Below are positions 56,054 to 64,000 of a stretch of DNA of 64,000 nucleotides, piece by piece. Position 1 is the stretch's first letter, and every line of letters begins with the position of its first letter. The translations under genes were made by a program, and so were the position numbers. The notes under the pieces are model-generated. The model ran no database searches, was not told the origin of the DNA, and worked only from the letters and a program-made list of their open reading frames with translations. This DNA is from Streptomyces albipurpureus (lineage in GTDB: Bacteria > Actinomycetota > Actinomycetes > Streptomycetales > Streptomycetaceae), in contig NZ_JAMQAW010000028.1 in the NCBI RefSeq assembly GCF_023701525.1, positions 44,670 to 108,669 on the forward strand, given 5' to 3'.

Positions 56054-58213
56054 ATGAAGACCATGAGACGCAATCTCGCGGCTCGTATCGGTGTGTGGAG
56101 CGCGCACCACCGCAAGACGGCCATCGTCGGATGGCTACTTTTCGTAGTGCTGGCCACCGTTGTGGGGGGCTCGGCCGGCATGGTGGAGATGTCGGATTCC
56201 GAGATGGGCACCGGTGACTCCGCACGGGCCCAGAAGATCCTCGACGATGTGGGTCTGGACCGGCCAGCTGGAGAGCTCGTGCTGGTCAGCGCCGATATGG
56301 CCGGGGGATGGCGGACGGCCGCCCGCGAGGTGACCGCCGCGATCGAGGGAACCGGCGAGGTCCAGAGGGTCGAGCCGCCCCTCGCCTCCCAAGACGGACG
56401 GCAGGCGCTGATCCGCTTTGAGGTCAAGGGGGATTCCAAGACAGCCGGGGACCGGGTGCAGCCGGTGCTCGACGCGGTGGCGGAAGTGGATCGAACCCAC
56501 CAGAACATCGAGGTCCACCAGTTCGGCCAGGCCAGTGCGGACAAATGGCTGGGGGATCTGCTCGCCGACGACTTCAAGCGGGCCGAGTTCACCGCCGTAC
56601 CGCTGGCGCTCGGCATCCTGCTGGTGGCCTTCGGGGCCGTTGTCGCGGCCCTGCTCCCGGTGGGGCTCGCACTGACCGCGTGCCTGGCGGCCTTCGGTCT
56701 GCTCTCGCTCGCCAGCCATCAACTCCATCTGTTCCAGACGACCTATTCGGTGATGTTCCTGATGGGGCTGGCCGTCGGCGTTGACTACTGCCTCTTCTAC
56801 CTGCGGCGCGAACGCGATGAGCGGGCCGCCGGCCATGACGCCGAAACCGCGCTGCGGATCGCCGCGGCCACCAGCGGACGGGCCGTGCTGATCTCCGGGG
56901 TCACCGTGATGGTGGCGATGGCGGGGATGTTCCTCTCCGGTCTGATGCTGTTCGAGGGCTTCGCGCTCGCCACCATCCTCGTCGTCTTCATCGCCATGCT
57001 CGGCTCGGTCACCGTGCTGCCCGCACTGCTCGCCTGGCTGGGGGACCGCGTCGACGCCGGCCGCCTCCCCTTCCTCAACCGCCGTGCCAAGAAGGCGGGC
57101 CGGAGCGGTGCTCTGGCGGGCGCGGTGCTGGGGCCCGTACTGGCGCGGCCGAAACTGTTCGCCGCCGTGGGCGCCGTCGTTCTGCTGGCGCTCGCCGCCC
57201 CCGCGGTGGGAATGAAGACCGAACAACTCGGTATGGAGAAGCAGTTCGGCTCCGACGCGGCACTCTCCATCGCCCATCAGCGCATCACCACCGCGTTCCC
57301 CGGTGGACCCGAACCTGCCCGGGTGGTCGTTTCGGCCGATGACATCACGGCCGGGCCGGTACGGGCCGCGCTGGCCGCCTTCGCCCAGGTCACCGTGGAC
57401 CGGGAGCGCGATGTCGCGGAGATCGAGGTACCCCTCGCCGGCGATGGCTCCGACGACCGTTCGAAGGCCGCCCTCGCCGAACTCCGGGACAAGACCGTGC
57501 CCGCGGCCTTCGACGGCACGGGAGCTGAGGCCTATGTCGCCGGTGAACTCGCCGAGTCGGTCGACTTCAACGACCAGTTGAAGCGCGGCATCGTCCCGGT
57601 CTTCGTCTTCATCACGGCGGTGACCTTCCTGCTGATGCTGTTCTGCTTCCGCTCCTATGTCATCGCCGCCACCTCGATCCTGCTCAACCTGCTCTCGGTG
57701 GCCGCCGCCTACGGGGTGATGGTCGCGGTGTTCCAGCACGGCTGGGGCGCGTCCCTCCTCGGCACGGAGGCGGTCGGCGCTATCCAGAGTTGGCTGCCGC
57801 TGTTCGTCCTCGTGGTGCTGTTCGGGCTGTCGATGGACTACCACGTGTTCGTGGTCTCACGCATCCGTGAGGCCTGGGACCGGGGGGCCGACACACCGAG
57901 CGCCATCAGCGAGGGCGTACGCGCCACCGCGGGCGCGGTGACCGGAGCCGCGGCCATCATGGTGGCGGTGTTCGCGGTCTTCGGCACGCTCTCCATGCAG
58001 GACATGAAGCAGATGGGTGTGGGCCTTGCGGTCGCGGTCCTGCTGGACGCGACGATCGTACGGATGGTGCTGCTGCCCTCGGTGATGGCGCTGCTCGGCG
58101 AACGGAACTGGCACACCCCCAGGGCCCTGCGCCGGCTGCCCCGGCTGGAGCACGGCGAACCGACCGACCAGCCGTCCGTGGCGACGGGATCTCCCCGGCA
58201 CGCGGCCCGGTAG
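56054..58213 (+). CDS. MMPL/RND-type membrane transporter
   Basis: A 719-residue transporter with two repeats of one extracellular domain plus a membrane bundle. First bundle: LALGILLVAFGAVVAALLPVGLALTACLAAFGLL, TTYSVMFLMGLAVGVDYCLFYLRRERDE (Asp of GVDY is the proton-relay residue) and SGVTVMVAMAGMFLSG. Second: FVFITAVTFLLMLFCFRSYVIAATSILLNLLSV and LFGLSMDYHVFVVSRIREA (SMDYH). MMPL proteins export lipids, siderophores or drugs. Divergent from a two-component system that probably controls it. Confidence 0.93.
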   Translation: MKTMRRNLAARIGVWSAHHRKTAIVGWLLFVVLATVVGGSAGMVEMSDSEMGTGDSARAQKILDDVGLDRPAGELVLVSADMAGGWRTAAREVTAAIEGTGEVQRVEPPLASQDGRQALIRFEVKGDSKTAGDRVQPVLDAVAEVDRTHQNIEVHQFGQASADKWLGDLLADDFKRAEFTAVPLALGILLVAFGAVVAALLPVGLALTACLAAFGLLSLASHQLHLFQTTYSVMFLMGLAVGVDYCLFYLRRERDERAAGHDAETALRIAAATSGRAVLISGVTVMVAMAGMFLSGLMLFEGFALATILVVFIAMLGSVTVLPALLAWLGDRVDAGRLPFLNRRAKKAGRSGALAGAVLGPVLARPKLFAAVGAVVLLALAAPAVGMKTEQLGMEKQFGSDAALSIAHQRITTAFPGGPEPARVVVSADDITAGPVRAALAAFAQVTVDRERDVAEIEVPLAGDGSDDRSKAALAELRDKTVPAAFDGTGAEAYVAGELAESVDFNDQLKRGIVPVFVFITAVTFLLMLFCFRSYVIAATSILLNLLSVAAAYGVMVAVFQHGWGASLLGTEAVGAIQSWLPLFVLVVLFGLSMDYHVFVVSRIREAWDRGADTPSAISEGVRATAGAVTGAAAIMVAVFAVFGTLSMQDMKQMGVGLAVAVLLDATIVRMVLLPSVMALLGERNWHTPRALRRLPRLEHGEPTDQPSVATGSPRHAAR

Positions 58214-58245
58214 GGCGGGCGGGTGACGGTCGTAGGATCGGGAGG

Positions 58246-58650
58246 GTGTTTGAGTACCACGGCTGGGTGACGGTCCGGGAGAGCTCGTTGGACGATGACA
58301 GCGAGAGCGCCTCGCGGGAGATCGCCGCCGAGCTGCGCCGACGGATCGAGCAGATGGAATCCCGCACCACGGCACTGCTGGATCTCCGCTGGATGAACGG
58401 AGAGCTGTTCCTCCATCTCGCCGGACACACCAACCACCGTGCTTCCTCAACCGCCGCGCTCGACCTCTTCGCCGAGGTCGGCGCGCTGGCCCCCGGCTCC
58501 TACGGCCTGCTCCACATCCGCGATGACGAGGACCCCGCCCATGAGAACGCGGTGCGGGTGCTGAGTCTGGTACGCGGACGGGTCAGCGAGTCCACGGAGC
58601 GGCTGCTGTCACCGTGCATACCGACCCTGGAGTCTCCCCACCAGGGGTAG
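58246..58650 (+). CDS. Imm7-like immunity protein, no toxin nearby
   Basis: A 134-residue soluble protein beginning FEYHGWVTVRESSLDDDSES at a GTG (58246). The start, and LEAVG-like LFAEVGALAPGSYGLLHIRDDEDPAHENAVRVLSLVRG, match Imm7 proteins of polymorphic toxin systems. No toxin gene is present in this window, so it may be an orphan protecting against toxins of neighbours. It follows the MMPL gene by 32 bases and could share its transcript. Confidence 0.75.
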   Translation: MFEYHGWVTVRESSLDDDSESASREIAAELRRRIEQMESRTTALLDLRWMNGELFLHLAGHTNHRASSTAALDLFAEVGALAPGSYGLLHIRDDEDPAHENAVRVLSLVRGRVSESTERLLSPCIPTLESPHQG

Positions 58651-58678
58651 TTACGGCCCAGCACGGTGGTCACGGTGG

Positions 58679-58963
58679 TCACGGCGGCTCGATCGCGGAG
58701 ATGCGGTACTTGTGCACCTGCGCGTCCCGGATCTCCGCGGTCTGCTCCGGTTCCGGCCCGGAGCCACGGAACCCCGCCAGTTCGGCATCCGATGCCCACC
58801 GCTCGTACACGGTGATCCGATCGGCCTCCAACGGGTCCGCCGACAGGACGAAGTCCAGGCAACCGGGGGTGGCCCGCGCCTCCTCGACAACCCGGCGGCA
58901 CCCGGCCAGATAGCCCTCTCGCGCCTCCGGATCGACCGCGATCCAACCGGACACAATCAGCAT
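58679..58963 (-). CDS. Antibiotic-biosynthesis-monooxygenase (ABM) domain protein
   Basis: A 94-residue dimeric-barrel protein. MLIVSGWIAVDPEAREGYLA, then ATPGCLDFVLSADPLEADRI and VYERWASDAELAGFRGSG are the ABM-fold strands and helix. Members include quinone-forming monooxygenases and heme-degrading or stress enzymes. GGAGGA lies just upstream of ATG 58961-58963. Convergent with the Imm7 gene (28 bases between stops). Confidence 0.88.
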   Translation of the reverse strand: MLIVSGWIAVDPEAREGYLAGCRRVVEEARATPGCLDFVLSADPLEADRITVYERWASDAELAGFRGSGPEPEQTAEIRDAQVHKYRISAIEPP

Positions 58964-59276
58964 GTTCGTCCTCCTGAGCGCATGGGCGCGGTGAGTGCAC
59001 ACCGCGGGTGGGAGCCGCTGGAAGCAACGGCCCACCGAGAAGAAGACGCTCCGGAGCACGGAAAGTCATCGGACGACACGGACCTTGGGGAGATGGGCTT
59101 CAGCGATACGGGCCTGGGGGCTGGGGGGACCGCCATGGTCGGGGCAGTGCTGCGTGCCGGGCCATGGTGTGGTGGTGAACCTCATGAACCAGGCCATCAC
59201 CACTTGGGCCGAGCCGGGGCCGAAGCCCGCTTGAGGTGCGCGGGCCTCGCGGCCGAGCCCTACCGCACCGGCCTCC
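58964..59276. other. Spacer without a supported gene
   Basis: 313 bases between the ABM gene start and the epimerase gene end. Short open frames show no family features. It should contain the ABM promoter. Confidence 0.45.
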
Positions 59277-60272
59277 TCACACCCCCAGGAGCTTCGCCTC
59301 CACCACCGGGTCAAGCCCCACCTTTGGGCGGTCCGGCCGCAACTCGGCCCTACCGCCGACCGATTGGAGCCACGACCAGGTGTCGGCGACCGTTTCGGCA
59401 GCCGGCCGGCACCGCAGCCCGGTTCCCAGCGCCCGCACCACACTCAACCCGTACACCGCGTTGTGGAGATCGGCGGCCTCCGCCCGCGGCACCCAGATCG
59501 GCAGATCACTCCATGGCTCGACACCCGCCGCCAGAATCCTCCCCGGCTCCGTCCAGCGCAGCTCCGCCCCGGACCCGGTGACCTGGACACAGGCCGTCAG
59601 CAACTCCTCCATCGTGGTGTGCGCCGGCTCGCTGGCGAGGTTGTACGGACCACTGAGCCCGGCGGCGGCCGCCGACAGCGTCCACTCGGCGAAGTCACGG
59701 ACATCGATGAACTGCAACGGCGTCCGACCAGGCCCGGGCGCCAGCACCGGACCGCCGCGGGCGATCCGGCCCAGCCACCAGGGCAGTCGGCCGATGTTCT
59801 CCCAGGGGCCGAGGAGCAGCCCCAAGCGCACCAGCAGTGTCCGATCGGCGCCCAAGGCGTCCAACGCCGCCAGTTCACCACCCCGCTTGGCCTCCGCGTA
59901 GGGGACGCCGTCCGCGTCCGAGGAGGACTCCACCACCGGCGCCGACTCGTCATAGCCGACCGCCACCGGCCAGGTGTACACCGAACAACTCGACACATAG
60001 ACATAGCGGCCCACCCGGTCGGCCAACAGCCGGGCCGAGTCCCGCACCACCCAGGGCGCCGCCGACCAGGTGTCGAGCACCACGTCCCAACCGCCTTCGG
60101 CGAGCGCGGCCAGCCCGTTCGGCTCGGTCCGATCGCCCAGCAGCTCCGTCGTACCGGGCGGAGCCTCATGCCGACCCCGATGGAAGACGGTGACCTCCCA
60201 ACCGCGGGCGAGAGCCGCCTCCGCCACCGCCCGACCCGCGAACTCCGTACCACCCAGAATCAGAAGTCTCAT
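59277..60272 (-). CDS. NAD-dependent epimerase/dehydratase (extended SDR)
   Basis: A 331-residue Rossmann protein. MRLLILGGTEFAGRAVAEAALARGW is the NAD-binding start (GGTxFxGR), VTVFHRGRHE the second strand, and YVYVSSCSVYTWP with PYAEAKRGGE gives the Ser and YxxxK active site in slightly altered form. LLLGPWENIGRLPWWLGRI and DVRDFAEWTL fit the reductase group acting on sugar nucleotides or isoprenoid substrates. ATG at 60270-60272; upstream in-frame codons are not family-like. Monocistronic. Confidence 0.88.
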   Translation of the reverse strand: MRLLILGGTEFAGRAVAEAALARGWEVTVFHRGRHEAPPGTTELLGDRTEPNGLAALAEGGWDVVLDTWSAAPWVVRDSARLLADRVGRYVYVSSCSVYTWPVAVGYDESAPVVESSSDADGVPYAEAKRGGELAALDALGADRTLLVRLGLLLGPWENIGRLPWWLGRIARGGPVLAPGPGRTPLQFIDVRDFAEWTLSAAAAGLSGPYNLASEPAHTTMEELLTACVQVTGSGAELRWTEPGRILAAGVEPWSDLPIWVPRAEAADLHNAVYGLSVVRALGTGLRCRPAAETVADTWSWLQSVGGRAELRPDRPKVGLDPVVEAKLLGV

Positions 60273-60310
60273 ACGTTGACTCTGCCTCCTCCCTCCCCAG
60301 GTGAACAGGA

Positions 60311-60344
60311 CTTCTGCTGCCAGAAGAGTGCTGTTTGCACAGCA
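60311..60344. promoter_or_regulatory. Two adjacent short inverted repeats in a divergent promoter region
   Basis: CTTCTG-CTGC-CAGAAG (60311-60326) and TGCTGT-TTGC-ACAGCA (60329-60344), both with perfect 6-bp arms and 4-base centres, lie two bases apart between the epimerase start (60272) and the membrane-protein start (60423). Operator sites or small RNA hairpins; unproven. Confidence 0.3.
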
Positions 60345-60422
60345 ATCGCCCCAGCGTTGCCAGCAGTCCCAGAGATCAGAACGTTCCCGCCTCTCCCACA
60401 GCCGCCCGGGTGATGGCAGCAT

Positions 60423-61079
60423 GTGCGCACCATGACGGATGCCCGGTCGCCACTGCGCGCTCTGCGGGCCGCACTTTTCGCGGCGATCTGCTGCTCCTTG
60501 GCGGCCATGGGGCATTCCTTCACATCTGGGCACGACCTACCGCTCCTCGTACTGCTGCCCGTCCTCCCGGTGACCGCCGGCTGCGCCTGGCTCGCGGCCG
60601 GAAGACGCCGCGGCACCCTCTCCATCGGACTGGGCCTGCTGGCGATGCAGGGCGCGCTCCATCTGTTCTTCGCGCGCGTCCAAGGCCATACCGCGGCGCC
60701 ACCACCCGCCCCGCCCCACTCCGCCATGGGAGCGGTCGACCATATGGCCACGGCGGTACCTCCCGACGCCGCACCGCTGGGCCAGTCCTCCCTCACCATG
60801 GTCGCGGCGCATCTGGCCGCCGCCGCGTTCTGCGCGCTCTGGCTGGCGCACGGCGAGTCCGCGTTCTTCCGGCTGGCCGCCGCGGCCACCTCACTCGCCT
60901 TCACACCGCTGCGGCTGCTGCTCACCGTCGTCCTGCTGCCGGACAATCCACGGCCGGCGCCGGCGCGACGGCCGCTGGCCATCCGCCGCAGCACTCTTCT
61001 CCTCGGTCACACCCTGGTGCGCCGTGGCCCGCCCACGGTGCTCACTCCCCGTGCCACGACCCCTGGAGCAGCCGTCTGA
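60423..61079 (+). CDS. Hypothetical membrane protein
   Basis: A 218-residue protein starting at GTG 60423 (MRTMTDARSP; ATG 60432 is also possible). About four hydrophobic segments: LFAAICCSLAAMGHSF, LPLLVLLPVLPVTAGCAWL, SIGLGLLAMQGALHLFF and LTMVAAHLAAAAFCALWLAHG, with a loop containing HSAMGAVDHMATAV and a basic C-terminus. The His/Met-containing loop and the PepSY neighbour 17 bases downstream recall copper- or heme-linked membrane clusters in Streptomyces. No named family assigned. Confidence 0.75.
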   Translation: MRTMTDARSPLRALRAALFAAICCSLAAMGHSFTSGHDLPLLVLLPVLPVTAGCAWLAAGRRRGTLSIGLGLLAMQGALHLFFARVQGHTAAPPPAPPHSAMGAVDHMATAVPPDAAPLGQSSLTMVAAHLAAAAFCALWLAHGESAFFRLAAAATSLAFTPLRLLLTVVLLPDNPRPAPARRPLAIRRSTLLLGHTLVRRGPPTVLTPRATTPGAAV

Positions 61080-61096
61080 CCTGGGGTCGATTCCCC

Positions 61097-62539
61097 ATGT
61101 CACACCAACTCCCCAGGATGACCATGGCCATTGACGTCCCTGTCCAGGGCACCACCGAGACCGAACAGGAGACCGCAGCCTCCACCTCCACCTGGAGCGC
61201 ACTGCGGCCCCTCGTCCTCCGTATCCACTTCTACGCCGGGCTGCTGGTGGCCCCGCTGCTGCTGATAGCCGCCGCCAGCGGTCTGCTGTACGCACTCTCC
61301 TTCCAGGCAGAGAAGATCATCTACAGCCATGAGCTGGAGGTCCCGGTCGGTGACCGGGCCCTGCCTCTCGCCCAGCAGGTCAAGGCGGCCCAAGAGGCCC
61401 GGCCCGATGGCACGGTGACCGCCGTCTGGCCCAGCTCTGAGGACGGCGCGACCACTCGGGTGCTGATGAGTTCGCCCAAGGTCGATGAGAACAAGTCCCT
61501 CGCCGTCTTCGTCGATCCGTACACCGCCGAGATACGCGGAGCACTCCCCTCCTACGGCGGCTCGGGAGCCCTTCCGGTGCGCGCCTGGACCGATGAGCTC
61601 CATCGCGACCTCCACCTCGGTGACCTCGGCCGCTACTACAGCGAACTGGCCGCCAGTTGGCTCTGGGTGGTCGCCCTCGGCGGTCTGGTGCTCTGGCTCG
61701 GCCGTCGCCGCCGCAACAAGCGCGCCCTGGTGCTGCCCGAGCGGGGCGCCAAGGGCCGTCGCCGTACGCTGTCCTGGCACGGCGCCATCGGCCTGTGGGC
61801 GACCATCGGTCTGGTGCTGCTCTCCGCGACCGGACTGACCTGGTCGCGGTACGCGGGCGAGAACATCGGCGCCGTCCAGGACCAGCTCGGTGGTGCGACC
61901 CCGGCCGTCTCCGCGGTGCTGGACGGCGGCTCCGGCGGTGGCGGTGACCATGAGGGCCATGGCGCGGGTCACGGTGAGGCGCACCAGGGCGCGGATGTCG
62001 GCATCGACAAGGCGCTGCAGTCCGCGCGGGCGGTCGGGATCGACGGATCGCTCGCGATCGTGCTGCCCAGCGAGGGCACCGGCTATGTGATCAGGGAGAC
62101 GGACGCCAGCTTCCCCGTCCATCTGGACTCGGCCGCGGTCGATCCGGCGAGCGGTGAGGTCATCGATGAACTGAGGTTCGCCGACTACCCCGTACTGGCC
62201 CAACTGACGCGCTTCGGCATCGACGCGCATATGGGCGTGTTCCTCGGCCTGACCAACCAACTGGCACTGGCGCTGCTGATGGTCGCCACGATCATGCTGA
62301 CCCTGTGGGGCTATCGGATGTGGTGGTTGCGCAGGCCGACCAAGGGGCGGAAGCTCGCATTCGGCCGCCCCGTTGCGCGGGGCACATGGCGCAAGGTCCC
62401 GGTGGTCGTGCTGCTGCCGTTGGCCGCGGTCACCGCGCTCATCGGCTGGTTCGTACCGTTGCTCGGCATCACCCTGGTCATGTTCCTGGTGCTCGACCTG
62501 GCGATAGGGCTGATGGCGAAGGTCCGCGCCCGCGCCTAG
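61097..62539 (+). CDS. PepSY-associated transmembrane protein
   Basis: A 480-residue membrane protein of the PepSY_TM type. LRPLVLRIHFYAGLLVAPLLLIAAASGLLYAL is the first helix with its conserved His, followed by an extracellular PepSY domain (AVFVDPYTAEIRGAL, WTDELHRDLHLGDLGRYYSELAASWLWVVALGGLVLWL) and a second set with LSWHGAIGLWATIGLVLLSATGL. A His/Gly-rich loop (DHEGHGAGHGEAHQG) lies near residues 285-300. Such proteins act in iron/heme reduction or metal uptake. Starts 61097, 61118 and 61124 are all in frame. Co-transcribed with the preceding membrane protein. Confidence 0.88.
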   Translation: MSHQLPRMTMAIDVPVQGTTETEQETAASTSTWSALRPLVLRIHFYAGLLVAPLLLIAAASGLLYALSFQAEKIIYSHELEVPVGDRALPLAQQVKAAQEARPDGTVTAVWPSSEDGATTRVLMSSPKVDENKSLAVFVDPYTAEIRGALPSYGGSGALPVRAWTDELHRDLHLGDLGRYYSELAASWLWVVALGGLVLWLGRRRRNKRALVLPERGAKGRRRTLSWHGAIGLWATIGLVLLSATGLTWSRYAGENIGAVQDQLGGATPAVSAVLDGGSGGGGDHEGHGAGHGEAHQGADVGIDKALQSARAVGIDGSLAIVLPSEGTGYVIRETDASFPVHLDSAAVDPASGEVIDELRFADYPVLAQLTRFGIDAHMGVFLGLTNQLALALLMVATIMLTLWGYRMWWLRRPTKGRKLAFGRPVARGTWRKVPVVVLLPLAAVTALIGWFVPLLGITLVMFLVLDLAIGLMAKVRARA

Positions 62540-62602
62540 CTCGTGTCGTCGCAGAACGGACGGGGCCCGGTCCGCGTGTCACCACGGGACCGGGCCCAGC
62601 AC

Positions 62603-63244
62603 TCACGGGGTGTACTTGTAGCCGACCCGGCGCACGGTCTTGATGGTGCGCCGGTGCTCGGCACCGAGCTTGCGGCGCAGCCGGGCGACATGGACATCGA
62701 CGGTCCGCCCGTCGCCCACATGCCCATAGCCCCACACGGTGGTCACCAACTGATCGCGGGTGTGCACCCGATGCGGGTACGCCACCAGATGCGCCAGGAG
62801 TTCGAACTCCAGATACGTCAGGTCCAGCGCCCGCCCCGCCACCAGCGCGACCCGCTCCACCGGATCGATCCGCACCGGGCCCGATTCGCTGACACCGGCC
62901 TCGCTCGCGAGGGACGGGTAGGGGGGAGCGGCTGCTGCTGGGGCGGCCGGAGCCGGTAGCGGTAGCTGCTGGTCGGCGGGTACGAGAACGAGATAGCCCA
63001 CCATCGGCGGATGGCCGGGCAGGCTGGGCACGCTGTGCTGGGGTGCGGGCAGCCAAGTCGCTCCGGGTGGGAGGAAGTCCACCACACTGCGACGGTTACC
63101 GGTGCTGCCCAGGGGCGCGACCTCATCGCGGTCGACGGCACGCAATCGATGACGGACGGGGTTCAGCGGCCCGCTGTCGACGGCGGCTGCCGCAGGGGCA
63201 CCGGAGACAGCCGGAAGGGAGGAAAAGGAACGGGGGTTCGCCAT
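62603..63244 (-). CDS. OmpR-type winged-helix regulator without receiver domain
   Basis: A 213-residue protein. The last ~85 residues are an OmpR/PhoB DNA-binding domain: LTYLEFELLAHLVAYPHRVHTRDQLVTTVW, TVDVHVARLRRKL and IKTVRRVGYKY. The first ~125 residues are Ala/Pro-rich with no phospho-acceptor Asp, so activity cannot depend on classical phosphorylation. ATG at 63242-63244. Converges with the PepSY gene (63 bases between stops) and is preceded by a 430-base spacer. Confidence 0.88.
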   Translation of the reverse strand: MANPRSFSSLPAVSGAPAAAAVDSGPLNPVRHRLRAVDRDEVAPLGSTGNRRSVVDFLPPGATWLPAPQHSVPSLPGHPPMVGYLVLVPADQQLPLPAPAAPAAAAPPYPSLASEAGVSESGPVRIDPVERVALVAGRALDLTYLEFELLAHLVAYPHRVHTRDQLVTTVWGYGHVGDGRTVDVHVARLRRKLGAEHRRTIKTVRRVGYKYTP

Positions 63245-63677
63245 GAGAGGTCAGCTCTCTTTCGCGCGGAGGATTCGTCGAGCCGTAGGGACGGACGTAC
63301 GTCATGCGCGCTGGCCGAAGGCCGGGGGAAACGGCTTTAGAGGGCCTGCGCGTTCACCGCGCGGCAACACACCCGGTCGAAGTCATGATGCTGCCGGGAC
63401 GGCCAGAACGGCTCAAGGTCGCTGCGACCTGTCGCGAGATTCTCAAGGCTGGCCATGGGGCTCATTGAATCAGATGAACACGATGCGAACGAGGGTCCCT
63501 CTCAGGGATCGAGACGCGAGTCTCATCACATCCCGTTTCCGCAGGCAGAAGGGTTGGCGAAATGCTGTCGGTGGGGCGCGGGGGACTGACTTCCCCGCCG
63601 GTGGATCCGCCGAGAACCGGCAAGCGCACCGACCCGCGCCCGCTTCCGCACCGCCCACACGCTGTGCGCCCGCGCGC
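63245..63677. other. Spacer upstream of the winged-helix regulator
   Basis: 433 bases without a supported gene. It holds short palindromes GACGTACGTC (63294-63303) and GAGAC-GCGA-GTCTC (63511-63524), either of which could be an operator for the regulator gene starting at 63244. No RNA gene recognised. Confidence 0.4.
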
Positions 63678-64000
63678 TCAACCCACGAGCCGCCTGCGCC
63701 ACTCCAGCGGGACCTCGATCGCCTTACTCGGATCGTCGTTCCAGTCCGTGGCAAGCCCCACCTCGGTGAGCGCCGAAACCACTTCTCGACCGATGGCCCT
63801 CGTCGTGTCGGCCGAGCTGTCGAACCCGCCGTAGTGCAGCAGCAGTCCACGCTCTGACGCCTGCTCAGCCGTCTGCGCGTGGAAGTAGACAAAACCGCGA
63901 GCCGTGGGCGAACCGGCACCACCTATTTCGGCCTGGCCGCAGGAGTGGCAGCAGGCGAAATTCTCCCGGGCGGTGATGCCCGAGGCGTCCAGGGCGGCGA
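63678..64000 (-). CDS. DUF6891 domain protein, 5' end beyond the window
   Basis: The C-terminal 107 residues of a gene entering from the right edge. The frame reads AALDASGITARENFACCHSC, GQAEIG, ARGFVYFHAQTAEQA, GLLLHYGGFDSS and ends VPLEWRRRLVG. The CCxxC-G cysteine cluster and the GFVYFHxQ...L.YG pattern match Streptomyces DUF6891 proteins. No start codon is visible in the window. Function unknown. Confidence 0.75.
   Translation of the reverse strand, partial: AALDASGITARENFACCHSCGQAEIGGAGSPTARGFVYFHAQTAEQASERGLLLHYGGFDSSADTTRAIGREVVSALTEVGLATDWNDDPSKAIEVPLEWRRRLVG

Noticed and set aside
56135..57844. 569-residue open frame antisense to the MMPL gene
   Set aside because: Composition is His/Gln/Glu/Gly-rich without domains, typical of a GC-rich shadow; the sense gene has all MMPL motifs.

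Overview
The window comes from the chromosome of a Streptomyces-type actinomycete. The evidence is the very high GC, the near absence of TTA leucine codons outside one short island, the frequent GTG/TTG starts, a SARP/AfsR-like regulator, tandem DUF397 genes beside an XRE regulator, GlnE next to GlnA2, an F420:NADP oxidoreductase and long GC-rich hairpin terminators. No rRNA, tRNA, CRISPR array, intact transposase or origin was seen.

Layout. 0-6.3 kb: heme oxygenase with an iron-box promoter, methionine aminopeptidase, an MFS exporter, F420:NADP oxidoreductase (npdG) and an M50-type membrane protease. 6.4-13.2 kb: a 1185-residue SARP-NB-ARC-TPR regulator convergent with a DrrAB-type ABC exporter, whose promoter carries an array of 8-bp direct repeats, then panB. 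13.4-16.2 kb: a 14-helix MFS drug exporter with its own TetR gene and a 19-bp palindromic operator. 16.5-19.5 kb: a membrane-anchored endonuclease/exonuclease/phosphatase protein and nadE, separated by a 9-bp minisatellite. 19.6-25.5 kb: a probable copper and envelope block (multicopper oxidase, DUF6153 with a CsoR-like box, DUF305, DUF3105, CBS, DUF5990). 25.7-32.3 kb: nitrogen block (glnA2, glnE) with an antitoxin-like protein, a VOC protein and a PPOX protein between them.

32.3-39.3 kb is an accessory and decaying region. It holds a frameshifted histidine kinase remnant, a TetR/amidohydrolase pair with a shared operator, abutting MFS and CGNR zinc-finger fragments, a tandem duplication of a DUF397 gene, a TTA-rich XRE regulator, an operon of four overlapping small genes and a UTRA protein without a DNA-binding domain. 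39.4-48 kb holds a PAP2 phosphatase, an orphan GH13 alpha-glucosidase, scraps of two Rossmann-fold genes, a TetR / ferredoxin reductase / metal-dependent hydrolase group with a leaderless operator-promoter, and a membrane protein with a sigma-like N-terminus. 48-64 kb holds a Tat-exported GH89 glycosidase, a lipoprotein, a DUF1996 secreted protein, a two-component system divergent from an MMPL transporter, an orphan Imm7 immunity protein, an ABM monooxygenase, an epimerase, a PepSY membrane protein, an OmpR-type DNA-binding protein without receiver domain, and a DUF6891 gene cut by the right edge.

Functionally the window is mostly core metabolism and exporter/regulator pairs. The most interesting signals are regulatory: the 11-bp-phased repeats beside the SARP gene, the stacked iron box and CTGTCGG array at the heme oxygenase promoter, operators overlapping apparently leaderless promoters, and the TTA-codon island. 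All family assignments come from reading translated sequence by eye; no database search was run.
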